NCBI RefSeq assembly: GCF_035083965.1
Contig: NC_089722.1
Location: 31,147,458-31,211,457 of the forward strand
Reading direction: 5' to 3'
Origin: Branchiostoma lanceolatum
Lineage: Eukaryota > Chordata > Leptocardii > Amphioxiformes > Branchiostomatidae
Length of the DNA stretch: 64,000 bases
Translations under genes and position numbers: made by a program
Shown here: piece after piece, positions 47,501-58,043 of the stretch
Layout of the letters: each line of letters begins with the position of its first letter
How positions within the stretch are numbered: the stretch's first letter is position 1
Notes under the pieces: generated by a model
The model's database searches: none
The model's input: the letters and a program-made list of their open reading frames with translations, nothing else
What the model was told of the DNA's origin: nothing

Positions 47501-49055
47501 TGTCATGGTATCTTTCTATCTTAACCCACAAAAGATAGAAAGATACCATGACAAAGTAGAAAGCCCGACAAAAACGCCTAAGAACACGTCAAAAACCTGC
47601 CGGACCCACTCCTCTGCTTGGAGAGTATATTTGTTGTACTCTCCAAGTCCAAGCAGATGGATGGGTCCGGCTGGCTCTTGACGTGCCTTTGGGCGTTTTT
47701 GTCAGGCTTTCTATATTGTCCCGTTTTCTTTATGTCGCCAACCCACACGTGTGGGTCAAAACCAGCCGGACCCACCCTTCTGCTTGGAAAGCAACTTGTC
47801 GCACATTCACAAGTGAACCGCTGTCGCTTCCTTATGATGCAGTAATGTAGTTTGCCGCAAGAAGTCGTTACAGCCAACAGCACATTAACACCATTTGGAT
47901 ACATTACGCTTGGAAGGCACCATCTGCTTCCATTGAGATAATCTGATGGGTCATGGGTGAAACCATGGCATAGCGATTAAAAGGATCAGACTGATGTTGA
48001 ACCCGGTTGAAGATGACCTTGAACTTTGACCTATCTACCTCCAGATGACCTTGAACTTTGACCTATCTACCTCCAGATGACCTTGAACTTTGATCTATCT
48101 ACATACAGGAAAGTCATCGCCGGGTCATCAGGCCCTCCCCCTCACCGTCCACCGGACCCTGATCGTCATGGGCATCCTGACCGTCTGTATCATCCTGGCC
48201 TGCGCATGCTTCGGCGTCTTCTATAGGAGGAGGATACGAGGTCAGTGACCGATCGAACATTCACCTTTATGCACTTCTCAATTTTAACCAAAAAGGGGAG
48301 GGAATGGTTAGATATAACAAAACAATTGTTACGACGAAACATGTAGGACGTATATCGTGCCTAATTCTAATTATTATACGCTATACATGTGGAAAAGAAT
48401 CATATACACAGGGAAATATTTTGGGAAATGATGAGAAATAATTCATATAACATACAGCACTAGACCATTATACTAGTACTAAATTAATTCATGAAATAGT
48501 TTATAAATAAATTTATGAATTAATTCATGAATAAATTTTGAATCCATTCTTATTCTCAAAGTAAAATTGTAATAACATTCATATCATTCCATGATACACC
48601 TCTCCGTATGTAAATCTAACTCCCTCATTCTATACCTTATTTCAGCCCAAGAGCGCGCCGACGAAGATGCCTTGAATGCTCCCCCACCGAGTTACTACGA
48701 CGTTGTGACAGAACCGGTAGAGATCGCGGACGAAACGACCGGGGCCTCGGCAACACACCCCGCGGACTCCCCTCCTACTTCCCCCGCCGGGCATACAGCG
48801 TCTTCCCCTGGATCCCAGGACTTTGTCCACACAACCACACACAGCCAACAGCATGTCATAACACCTCTGTCCGTACAAGCTCTGTTGAGAGGTGTTAGAA
48901 TGTCGAGGTTGGCGGCGCAAGAATTGGCAGAAAGCCAGAGGCACGATCGGAGTCAGCATGACACGGACCAAGACGACGCTTTTGAAGAACCCCCTCCGAC
49001 ATATGACACTTATATGAACTATTCCGTAACTCCTACTCGGATCAGTGACGACTGA
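44538..49055 (+). CDS. Two-TM membrane protein with two PPxY motifs, 248 aa
   Basis: Exons 44538-44568, 47098-47271, 48109-48240 and 48646-49055 join in phase (all phase 1) with GT-AG borders and end at TGA. The protein has a short basic start (MPRRRPSKEK), a hydrophobic helix at about 30-56, a second at about 85-107 followed by YRRRIR, and a long polar C-terminal tail. The tail holds PPSY at 126-129 and PPTY at 229-232. PPxY is the docking motif for WW domains, for example NEDD4-family ubiquitin ligases, so a trafficking or turnover adaptor role is plausible. The arginines after helix 2 and the motif positions imply a cytosolic tail. I do not recognise a named family. The 2.5-kb first intron is AT-rich; introns contain a TTAA MITE, a long hairpin and a tandem repeat against the exon 3 acceptor. 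Confidence 0.82.
46331..46700. mobile_element. TTAA-flanked MITE in PPxY gene intron 1
   Basis: Left end TTAA then AGGCAACCAACTTGAGCAA; right end TTGCTTGGGTTTCCT then TTAA. Internal GGGCCC words sit symmetrically. It shares the plan and part of the end sequence of 21387-21947. Confidence 0.65.
47341..47622. mobile_element. Tandem-plus-inverted element forming an 88-bp hairpin
   Basis: Copy A (47341-47434) is followed in direct orientation by copy B (47435-47522), then after about nine bases copy C (47532-47619) in inverted orientation. B and C are 88 bases long with a single mismatch. All begin AAGCAGAGGAGTGGGTCCGG. A related shorter element follows at 47640-47795 and another at 22050-22205. 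Confidence 0.9.
47640..47795. mobile_element. Related MITE, adjacent copy
   Basis: Ends AAGCAGATGGATGGGTCCGG and CCGGACCCACCCTTCTGCTT are inverted copies; the interior includes GGCGTTTTTGTCAGGCTTTC as in copies A-C. Confidence 0.75.
48010..48108 (+). repeat. 33-bp tandem repeat ending at exon 3 acceptor
   Basis: GATGACCTTGAACTTTGA followed by CCTATCTACCTCCA occurs three times; the last, slightly changed copy ends in the CATACAG acceptor used at 48108. The earlier copies carry CTCCAG, so they offer potential alternative acceptors. Confidence 0.8.
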
Positions 49056-50615
49056 GTGAAAACACAACATACAGTCTACATGTATACAGTCAAAACCACT
49101 ATCATAACCAAAGTTGTACATAATCGTAATTCTGTATAACGTTATACATACTAACCTACTATTGTATAGATTGAAGACGTTTTTAGTTGTGTATTTATTT
49201 GATACTCTGAAAAGCTGTTTATAATCATATTACGTAACAAGTCATTAACATATTGAGCACGTATACGTACCATACTGGTAGCTTTATACTAATACAAGCA
49301 AAGCTTAAGCAACGAAAGTATATGGAACAAGTATATGAAAAACATTCAGTATTATTTAGTGTATTGCCTTAAGTTGTTGTTTGTACCCATACTGCAAAGC
49401 GATGTAATTGCTCAAAACCATGATTAGAAATTTAATTGTACATAACTGCAGTGTTTGGAATAGCGATTTTCAAGATCCCTCCACGAACTGAACAAGCAAA
49501 TATTGTTTAAAAGAATGTTGGGTTTCCAAAATACAACACGCACTTAGTCACTAAGTAAATTAAAGTAGAGAAGACATATCCATTTCCGCTTAATGTACTA
49601 TTTCCCTTACTGATCGATCTGTTAAATGTGTACTTGAGGTCGGTTGATTTGTTTGACTTGAAATTGCTGGGAGCGTATTACGTCATCATGTTGGGGGAAG
49701 GTGTTAATATCGTGGACAAGAAAGCTGGCCGGCATGGAAAGGTGAACGTCCAAATCAAAGACGGACTAGGGGGCCCAACCCTACACCGCTTCATGATTGT
49801 CTACCACAAGAGCTATTTACCACTAAAAAATCACGACCATAGCATATGTCCAGAACACGAGATATCAAAACCGGAAGTTCCACTGCAGTACTATAACAAG
49901 TTGCTAGGGGTGCCTAAAATCTTATCATTTCGAAATCTCATCAAATCCTACCCAGATGCCAAATACCAATCAATCCACCCTGTGTATCCCTGATATGATT
50001 CTAAAAGCAGGTCGTCTCTTGCTATCCTGAACTCAATCAAGCTCCTGTAACGGCTTGCCGCCCTGTAACCGCATAGCCGCCCGCGGGGAGGGGACAGAAA
50101 TCCCCGGACAGCTGGAGTTTGCGTTATACAGACTAGTCTTTTGCTATTACAGACTCCGTAGTGATGTGGTGTGAGCTTTTGAACTTTGTGACCTAAATCT
50201 GACATTCATGTACTCGATACAGTAAATTGCACTAAGGGTCCGTCTAATGAAAGGGTTGTGTCAAACACAGCCAACAAAATGGTTATAATTAGTTTTTGTT
50301 GTCCATAACATGCCAGTCTTCGTCCTTTTCGACTTTAGCACACTTAACGTTTTCAAGTTTGAACAAACTATAAATTAGCCGCCATTCTAGACTTGATAAG
50401 CCAGTCAAAAACAACTTCAGTGGTTACAGCGGTTGACAAAATGTTTTTACAAATATGCCCATAAAAAGATCTTTCTCTGAAAGGTTTTCATGTAAGACGT
50501 CAACAGATCTAGGGTCCATTTAGGATAAATTCCGGTCCCGCGCACATCAGATTTTAGTCTGGCTTAAACTTCAGAAGCTACAACGCACAACTCGCCAAGT
50601 CTACAACCTCCCACC
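49056..50615. other. Intergenic, with one unexplained frame
   Basis: An open frame at 49626-49993 (about 120 codons, with HKSYLPLKNHDHSICPEHE) has no family I recognise and no clear splice or promoter context; it may be a decayed mobile-element piece. The rest is AT-rich with no supportable feature. Confidence 0.35.
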
Positions 50616-53600
50616 ATGAAGCGGTCTGTACTCTGTCTTCTGCTGCTGGTCTGTGGAGCCTACAGTCAGTTTCAACCCCAACTTGTTGTCGAGCCTGGAG
50701 ATGTTGTCCCACTTCTTCAAGAGATGCAGGTAAGTATAATTGACACCACCATTGGTTCTTCAGGGACTAATCACTTCATTTGTATAATATGAGCCAAGCA
50801 TGGCCATGTGCTAGATATATTCTGGGTTAGGTTTCAGTGGTATCCCCGTTACTGAAAAAGTACGTAGTAGTAGTACGTGCACAGGCCAGAACTGGCCCCT
50901 TGCGTAGGGTTATACCGCCCTTTTCACGGGGTGACATGCCCTTTCGTTGACAGTCGTACAGGACGCGGATTGCCAGGCCTCTCGTCCGGGTGAATGATGT
51001 AAATCACCGTATGGCTGATACGAGATGGAGGTTTGCCAGGCCTCCATCCGGGTGATTTGTAGTGAATCACCAACTCCAGATCGAAGGATTTTGACCATCC
51101 TACACCGGGGCATGCCCCTACTCTTTTTCGAAAGGTGTGGTGGGTTCTTTTACGTGCGGCTCTCCGGCTCTCTGGGTGTGGCTCTCCCCAAACACGGGAT
51201 CGGACCTCCATTTATCCGAGGGACGTCCCTAACCCTAGATGAGCTAGGTACTCATTTACACCTGAGTGAAGTGAGGAAAGTCGTGTTAAGTGCCTTTCCC
51301 AAGGGCACAACGTCGGGGCGCAGTCTCTGGGCACAAACCGGGATTCGATCCTGGGTCCCATTGCATTTGTTTGACAGCTGCGCGCTCTACACTTGCGCCA
51401 CACGACCCCGTTACTGAAGTAGTAATATTGATTTCGATAGACGCAATATAAGAGCATCCAGGAGCCTCGGAGACATATCTACAGCTGTCGTCATGCATTA
51501 CCATTCATGTCGTCGGAATAGAAAAAAAGAGTGAAGAAAATCAAGAAATTTCACACTGTAGATACATGCGAAAATAAATCGATGAACATGAAACATGTGA
51601 AATCATACGAAATGTGTTTTAGCTACACATGAGGTATGTTCGCATATTTTACTGATAAACGTTCGAGCGACTTTTGAACTGTTTTCTATTTTAGGCACAG
51701 CTTGACGAACAAAAAGCCCAACTGGAGGACCAGAAGAACCTGATTGACACAGTGATGAAACAGAGTGGTATGTTATTATGTTGAAAACAAAAATTACATG
51801 TCGACTACGATTTCTCTTTTAGTCCAAAGTTGCTAATAATGCATTGAAAAGAACAAACTGACTACTCATTGATATACGGATGCTAATAATCTTGTGATAG
51901 TGCGCTGTAATATCAATTTTCCCAGCTTAAACCTACTTGACTAACTTGCTGTCCTGGAATGGTCTAAAATTGTCATATCATGTAGATTGAACAGTGCGAA
52001 CAACAGCAAAGGCAAACACACGTTGACGTGAAACTGCATATCTGCTCTTATGGCGCGGTCACATTCGCTGTAAGTCGTTGTATGATTTTTATGTCGTAGA
52101 ATTTTTAAGCAGGCTGTGACAGAACCATCCACCGATAAGGACCTAAGGCAGCATTTTCCCCAACAAGACAGCCCAACTGCTGTGCTACACATGCGCGACT
52201 ATCCAAAAAATGACCTCAGTTTGCGATCGTGCGAAAATCGTACGACGAATATGGTAGTCTCTCCCGGCCAGACTAACCGCGCCGGCTATAGGGAGAATAT
52301 TTGCCGGGGGACTTTGGTCATGGAGGGTAACATTCGCAATATTTGACCCTATCTCCGCAGCCGACTCCCTTCATACAATTGACTCTATTTGGCCAATTTC
52401 TACTATTTTCCCAGCGACCCGCGGAGGCTGGTAGAGTCTAGAATATGGCGCGGCCCTTACAAGAATTTCCTTTTTTTTCACGAAAGGAGCCGTCTACATC
52501 CGTTGGGGAAGGACAACGTGTGACAACGAAACTCTGACTGAAACCGTCTACTCTGGTGAGGGTTAAAAAACGTGATGCAATATCATCATTTTGTTTATAA
52601 TCGCTCTCTCAATCAATAGGGTCGGTTTTATCTAAGTATTGTATGGGACGTTGTGCGACTTCGATATACTATTATGATAACGCTCTTACTCTACATATTT
52701 CTTGTTTGAAATTCGGTCTTACAAAGTACCTAGGCTTAACGATGTGTCGGGTTCGGATGAGTGGGCGCTACTTGTTACGAAGTACACGTTACGAGCTATG
52801 AGCTCGAGTGTCTTCATGCCTTTCCTTTGGGAAGTAGCGAGCTAGCTAGTTTAATTCCCCGTTAATCATAACCATAACTCAACGTTTATACTTGTCGGTA
52901 AATTATCTGCAAATCGCAATTCCTCACTTTAATTCTGCGTAGCACGTTATTTGTTATTCTGAACTCATCGTAAGAGTTATTTTGACAAATAACTATTTGG
53001 ATAGTACCGGCACCAAGCAACATTGGCATTTGTATCTGGAAAGATGTCACACACGCAAAGCGCCATCTCTTTGACCAAAGATTTCTGATACTGAAATAGG
53101 TTGTATGTGCTTTGAATTCTAAACAAGCCACTTACTTCGTCCTCAGGCATTGCCGGAGGTACAGCTCACACGCAGACGGGGGGAGGCACCAACTACCAGT
53201 GTCTGCCCAGAGAGCCCGAGTGGGGGACGTACCAAGATGACGTCCAAGGAGGGGCGTACATGTACGGCGCGGAGTACCAGATGGACGAGCACACCAACTT
53301 CGGCTCCTTCCCTAACGGGTTCGCGCAGGACGTGCCCTGCGCGGTCTGCTACGTACCTACCCGCGGGAGCGAGTTGATGATCCCCGCCCGTAACACCTGC
53401 CCCACCGGCTGGACCAAGGAGTATGGCGGCTACCTGATGGCGAGTCGGTACAGCCACGTCGGTGCCAAGGAGTACGTCTGCGTGGACGGGCAGCCTGAGA
53501 CGATCCCGGGCGGAGACGCTAACCAGAACGGCGCGCTGTTCTACCCCGTGGAAGCCCGCTGTGGGTCCCTGCCGTGCCCCAGCTACGTGGAAGGGAGGGA

Positions 53601-53628
53601 GCTCACCTGTGTCGTCTGCACCAAGTAG
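50616..53628 (+). CDS. Secreted coiled-coil protein with short-chain-collagen-C4-like domain, 245 aa
   Basis: Exons 50616-50729, 51695-51767, 52487-52555 and 53147-53628 join in phase with GT-AG borders and give 245 residues. A signal peptide is clear (MKRSVLCLLLLVCGAYS). Residues about 30-62 look like a short coiled coil (MQAQLDEQKAQLEDQ). From AVYIRWGRTTC onward the protein matches the C-terminal domain of short-chain collagen C4-like proteins of sponges, cnidarians and lancelets: YQCLP, EWGTYQ, MYGAEYQ, VPCAVCYVP, CPTGWTKEYGGYLMA, YVCVDGQPE, NGALFYPVEARCGSLPCP, TCVVC. Ten cysteines suggest several disulfides. There is no Gly-X-Y collagen stretch, so the coiled coil may replace it as the oligomerisation segment. 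Function is probably extracellular or mucus/matrix; ligand unknown. The last exon is strikingly GC-rich. A SINE lies in intron 1. Confidence 0.92.
50890..51412 (-). mobile_element. SINE, near full length, in collagen-like gene intron 1
   Basis: On the minus strand a tRNA-like head with B box GGATCGAATCCC (near 51350) is followed by the body shared with 2248-2640, including CCACACCTTTCGAAAAAGAG. The far part contains a doubled TGCCAGGCCTC block. Confidence 0.8.
52396..52440 (+). mobile_element. Single end of the 61609-61766 MITE family
   Basis: TTTCTACTATTTTCCCAGCG and the following GGCTGGTAGAG match the right arm at 61727-61766. The other arm is not clear. It lies 45 bases before exon 3 of the collagen-like gene. 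Confidence 0.5.
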
Positions 53629-53696
53629 CTCTACCTGTTCCCATGCGCACGCGCGTCATTATGTTGAGACTAGATGCTATAGTAAAATGCAGTGTT

Positions 53697-53702
53697 AATA
53701 AA
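53697..53702 (+). terminator. Polyadenylation signal of the collagen-like gene
   Basis: AATAAA lies 69 bases after the stop codon and is followed within 20-30 bases by GTCTGTTGTTTGTTGG, a usual GT-rich downstream element. Confidence 0.75.
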
Positions 53703-53893
53703 TATCAATAGATTGCAAGTCTGTTGTTTGTTGGTCATTCTTTTGTTCTAAACTTAAACATGCACCGTTGCTACATTCGTTCATGGCTATGCACTTCTGG
53801 TGGTTCTTCGCCATTTTCCTGGATCCTACTGTGGACGTAGACTAATTAAAAACTATCCTGAGCCCTACTGTCAGTAACGTTACTTTAGCATTA

Positions 53894-54112
53894 AGCCCCC
53901 CTCTCACTGGATCCGCGGCACACAGGCGGCGTCGCTGCGTCCTAAACTGGATTTGTGTTACCCTTGACTTTATAATGGGAATATAAATGACAACAAAACA
54001 CACAAAGCTTAAAAACATTCTTTTCTGTCGATGAAATTCGTTGGGTGCTTTGTTAATTCGATCGACCGCAGCGACGCCGCCAGCGTGCCACGGGTCCAGT
54101 GAGAGGGGGGCT
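53894..54112. mobile_element. 219-bp MITE with ~46-bp TIRs
   Basis: AGCCCCCCTCTCACTGGATC opens and GATCCAGTG-like GGGTCCAGTGAGAGGGGGGCT closes the element; the inverted similarity extends through GGCGGCGTCGCTGCG. A partial second copy is at 58044-58250. Confidence 0.88.
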
Positions 54113-54666
54113 ATAGTTGCAGACTCCCGTCAGACTTCGAAGGACTTTCTTACTTACTTTTTCTCACTGGTTTTCTCGGCTACTGAGGGAGGGTGGTGGT
54201 GCTGTGCACCGAAAAGTTTGGTCCTATGAAAACACGCGAACGATCAGATAGTAGTAGTCAGCCATAAAAAGCTAGTCTCCTAGCTAATTAGACTCTAGGA
54301 GTCGGGCTTTTTTTCTGATGGCAAATCAGTGGCATTGCACTGGTGGCTGCGAGTGCACTAGAACTGATCAACATCAACAGTTTAAAGGCCCAACTCGTAG
54401 AGCCTACTAAGGAGGCTACAAAAAGCCATAGAAAAACCGTCAGCCAGCCTCGAATGTCTGCGCAGGAGGCTACACCCCAAACCCGTCTGACAGGACATGT
54501 ATGACGTCAACGCGCTGAACTCTGACCACAGACGTCATACAACAATACAACTTTCATGTTTGTCACGTTTATACGAATCGGGAACGTATTCGATTTTCCT
54601 GTCCAAAGCGGCTTCAGATACTAGACTTTGGAGTGTTCTTCTTTAAGAAGATAGTCATTGTTTGCA

Positions 54667-55687
54667 ATGGCCCTGGTCGAGTTACTTGGCGAAACACTAC
54701 AAAGGGCAGGAGGGGACTCGGAGAAAGGGGCGGTAGAAACGTACACACTGGCAGGGGAGGGACGGTACGTTGGGATATATTTCTCGGCGCTGGGGTGTCC
54801 TCCCTGCCGTCGCTTCACCCCAAAACTCGTCCAATTTTACAACCAGTTCAAAAAGACCGAGAAGGGAGAGAGTTTGGAGATCGTGTTGGTGTCGGGAGAC
54901 CCGGACCAGGAGAGCTTTGACGAACATTTTGCGGAAATGCCTTGGTTGGCTATTCCGTTCACGGAGCCTCAGAAAAGGGTAAGATATTCAAGCTTAGGGC
55001 AGGGTCAACCAATCAAACGTGCGTTTATAGACTACTAGGGATCAACGAAGGCAGAAAAACCAATAGTTTTTATTTGGAAAATAAGTAAGCTGTTTCCAAA
55101 AAGCCGCTCGAGTTTCGTTATACAAAAATCCATTACTTTTATTCCAAAAGCTACGCATTTGCATGTGTTATGTGATAAATACGTCACTGCAATAACATAA
55201 GCTAGTTCACGGTTGCTGCTACGCATGTGCAGTGTCAAAGGTGAAGGCCCCCGAGACGTAAACAAAACTTCTCTGGGTATTGTTATGCAAATCTAGACAA
55301 TGTCGAGACGAGCACTGATTACAAGCCCGGGGCCTTCACCTTTGACACTGCACATGTGTAGTCGGAACCGCGAATGGGCTTATTGTTCGTGTTTACCTTT
55401 GTCCTACGCATGCGTAGTTTAATCCATCAACATGTTAATTAGTCTCAATGCCATCATAACAGAAGTCCTGCTTGAACATTTACGCCTAAGCATATTAAGT
55501 ATAAGGTTCTGAACTCAAGAACGATATTCCTCCATTTGTTTTCCAGCTGGACCTGTGTAACAAATATGAGGTATTGGGGATTCCTGTACTGGTTATAGTG
55601 GATGCGAACTCTGCCGAGCTCGTCACAGACAGAGGCCGGGACGGCGTCACAACAGACCCGACGGGACAGAACTTTCCATGGACATAG
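54667..55687 (+). CDS. Nucleoredoxin/tryparedoxin-like protein, 150 aa
   Basis: Exons 54667-54978 and 55547-55687 join in phase 0 with GT-AG borders. The ATG at 54667 was chosen because MALVELLGETLQ begins the fold. The thioredoxin-like domain shows VGIYFSALGCPPCRRFTPKL (active site CPPC, Cys44 and Cys47), EIVLVSGDPDQESFDEHF, MPWLAIPF, and the cis-Pro loop VLGIPVLVIVD (Pro117), ending DPTGQNFPWT. Nucleoredoxins and tryparedoxins reduce disulfides in the cytosol or nucleus; there is no signal peptide. Odd point: the residue before the CPPC is Gly43, where these families nearly always have Trp. The protein stops soon after FPW, slightly shorter than relatives. A MITE lies in the intron. Confidence 0.88.
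55190..55390. mobile_element. MITE in nucleoredoxin-like gene intron
   Basis: GCAGTGTCAAAGGTGAAGGC near 55231 is exactly inverted near 55325-55360; weaker inverted similarity continues outward through the CTACGCATG and AACATAAGC words, giving arms of roughly 70 bases. Confidence 0.75.
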
Positions 55688-55837
55688 TGGACTTACATAT
55701 TCATATAAACTAGCCTGGCTGGATCGCGCTTCTAGGGCTAGGGCGCCAAAAACGATCTCTCCAGCAAAAGAATCTGGCACCACCTACCGATATATTGAAA
55801 ATTGCAGATATTTCTGGTGTTGTGACCCACACATAGT

Positions 55838-56549
55838 TAATTCCACATTACCGAGAGGGTGTTTGTTGCCTTCTGTTCTAACATTTGCAAAACCTTTTTA
55901 ACAATCTAAGGGAGATAAGTTACTGTTTAGAACAATTTCCAACATTCATTTGATGTTCTAAATAGTTTCGGCTGTGTTCCAACATGTTAGACAAATTTCT
56001 AACATTGCACATGTTATTTGTATTATTTTCGAAACTGTTGGAAAATAGGTTGATCACTTGTTCCTACATGTTCCAACTTTATAACAACATGGTATAACTG
56101 GGTCAGTGGGATGGGAACAGGGCAATTCACACATCCCTTCAAAGTATAGGGGATTAGGCCTGGGTGCCATGCATAGACACCTCAAGACAAAAGTCCAGAC
56201 GTGAAATCTAAAAATATACAGAGGCAGAAAATAGAGTGCGATTAGCACCTTCTTTTATGGGGGCAATGACCCAAATCTACCATTTGAAAAATGATGCAAG
56301 TTGTTCCAACATGTTCGAACAGTGAAACAATCACATAGATGTTTGAAAATTGTTCTAAATAAAGAGATATTTGTGCAATTACTTTCCAAATAGTTCCAAC
56401 ATATATAAATAAGTTCAAACATGTTCAACTTCATTCCTGATTGTTTGAACAATTTAGAACTATTTTGACTGGAATAGTCTTTTATCTGAAATTGTTTGAA
56501 CTCACTAACAACATTACCTGAAAACCCTCTCGGTGACGTGGAATTGACT
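55838..56549. mobile_element. ~710-bp MITE rich in GTTCCAACATG words
   Basis: TTAATTCCACATTACCGAGA with GGGT at the left is inverted at the right as ACCCTCTCGGTGACGTGGAA then TTGACT. The interior repeats TTCCAACATGTT-like words on both strands. No coding capacity. Confidence 0.75.
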
Positions 56550-56574
56550 CTACTAGTAATATACCCTTTATTTA

Positions 56575-56748
56575 CACCTGGTTGGGGCAAGGAGGTTAAA
56601 AATAAGACCCCTTGGGTGGGGTGAGGACAATCGTGTAAAGTGCCTTTCCAAAGGGCGCAACATCGGTGGCGTCAGGGGATTCGAACCCAGGACCACTTGG
56701 TTCTGGACCGAAAACCCTGCCGTTGCGTCACACGATTCCAGGTTACAT
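56575..56748 (-). mobile_element. SINE head fragment
   Basis: On the minus strand: A-box-like GTGACGCAACGGC, perfect B box GGTTCGAATCCCC, then the GGAAAGGCACTTTACACGA block found in the SINE at 2248 and 62400. The body is missing. Confidence 0.7.
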
Positions 56749-57279
56749 ATATGCATACTATTGTGGGGAACTCTGAAATCGGTTTTGTTGCATTGACTTC
56801 ATGGTGCTTCCAATTGAAACTTCGTTGGTCGATTAATAACAAATCACTTATTTTGTAAACAGCACCTTGGGTGAAACGACGCCTAGCGGCCAGATAAGCA
56901 ATGCAGCGATATATAACGATCTATTCCTTATAGAGACAGATCAACTTTGATTTTATTCAACGTATATTAATATCATCTAAATCTTAGATAGCGCTAGATA
57001 GCATATGTTTGTCGTTGTTAAGTTTTACTTGGCTTTTCTGAAGCGCTTTGATATAAGTAAGTAAAATTAAGAGCAGCATCAGCCAGTATGTTAATGTCTT
57101 TGTCTTATTTCTTTTAATTGATAAAGACAAAAGCTCATAAAGACCATCGACATCCAAGCCATCGCAAATTTTGACGCCATAACCTTTCTCCCGAACTTAA
57201 GAAATACTTGAAGTTTGACGTTTCTGTGTGAGCAAAAAGTTTCTGTGTACCGTAAAAAAGTTCTTTGTAGAGGGCAATG

Positions 57280-57535
57280 CAGTTCTCAGGTTACTTCTAT
57301 TTATCCAACACAAGTCCACGTCCATGGCTATATTCATTACGACGTCAAGTTGGCATCAATCAAACACAGTCAAGTCATTTGTTTCTAATGGTAGTTCTCA
57401 GGTTACAAGATCAAGTTCATGGGTATATCCATCACGTCAAATTAACCAATCAAACCCGGCCAGTCAAGCTCGTTCTAAGGTCACAAGATCAAGTTCGTGG
57501 GTATATCCATCACGTCAAGTTCAAACCCTGTCAAC
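57280..57535 (+). repeat. Tandem repeat, about three ~80-95-bp units
   Basis: The word AGATCAAGTTCATGGGTATA followed by TCCATCACGTCAA occurs twice nearly exactly and once diverged. It lies 240-490 bases upstream of the small secreted peptide exon. An open frame across it is caused by the repeat. Confidence 0.75.
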
Positions 57536-58043
57536 CAATTGTTTCTATACACACAACTTGCAATTGTTGCTGTATGCATCTAGGGGGCTAAGCAAACACC
57601 ATCTGCACAAAGACGTACTACGCACACCTAGAGTAATTTGTACTGCGTAGCTGCAAGGAAGGTCTGCTAGAGGTGCGTTGTACACAGCTAAGACCAGACC
57701 GCTTCAAGTCGTACTACGGTTAAAACGATTAGAGATTCTACTATCGGTGTATGAAACTCGTGTAGGCTAAAGATGAAGGGATCCCTGGCACTCCTGCTCC
57801 TGTTGGTCGCCTTGGTGATCTTGACGTTGGACGACGTCGACGCTAAGCCAGCCTGTAACCCACCTAACGACTGCGGCGGCGGCAGTGGCATCAACAACAT
57901 CAACGCCGCAGTAGAGCGCGAGCAGCGAGACCTGGCAGCAGGTACTGTAAGACTTAGAGTACCATCCTCAGTCCTTAAGAGCGGGGATATCCTACAGTAG
58001 CCTGAGTACCATCCTCCCTTGTGACCGCTGGCTCGCTTGCTAA

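Noticed and set aside
47578-47904. Frames of 75-108 codons on both strands
   Set aside because: They lie inside the inverted-repeat elements and mirror each other across the hairpin.
48642-49121. 159-codon minus-strand frame opposite the PPxY exon
   Set aside because: Shadow of the GC-rich last exon; the plus frame has splice phase, PPxY motifs and a stop in the right place.
51025-51457. Overlapping frames of up to 130 codons in the collagen-like gene intron
   Set aside because: Fully explained by the SINE on the minus strand.
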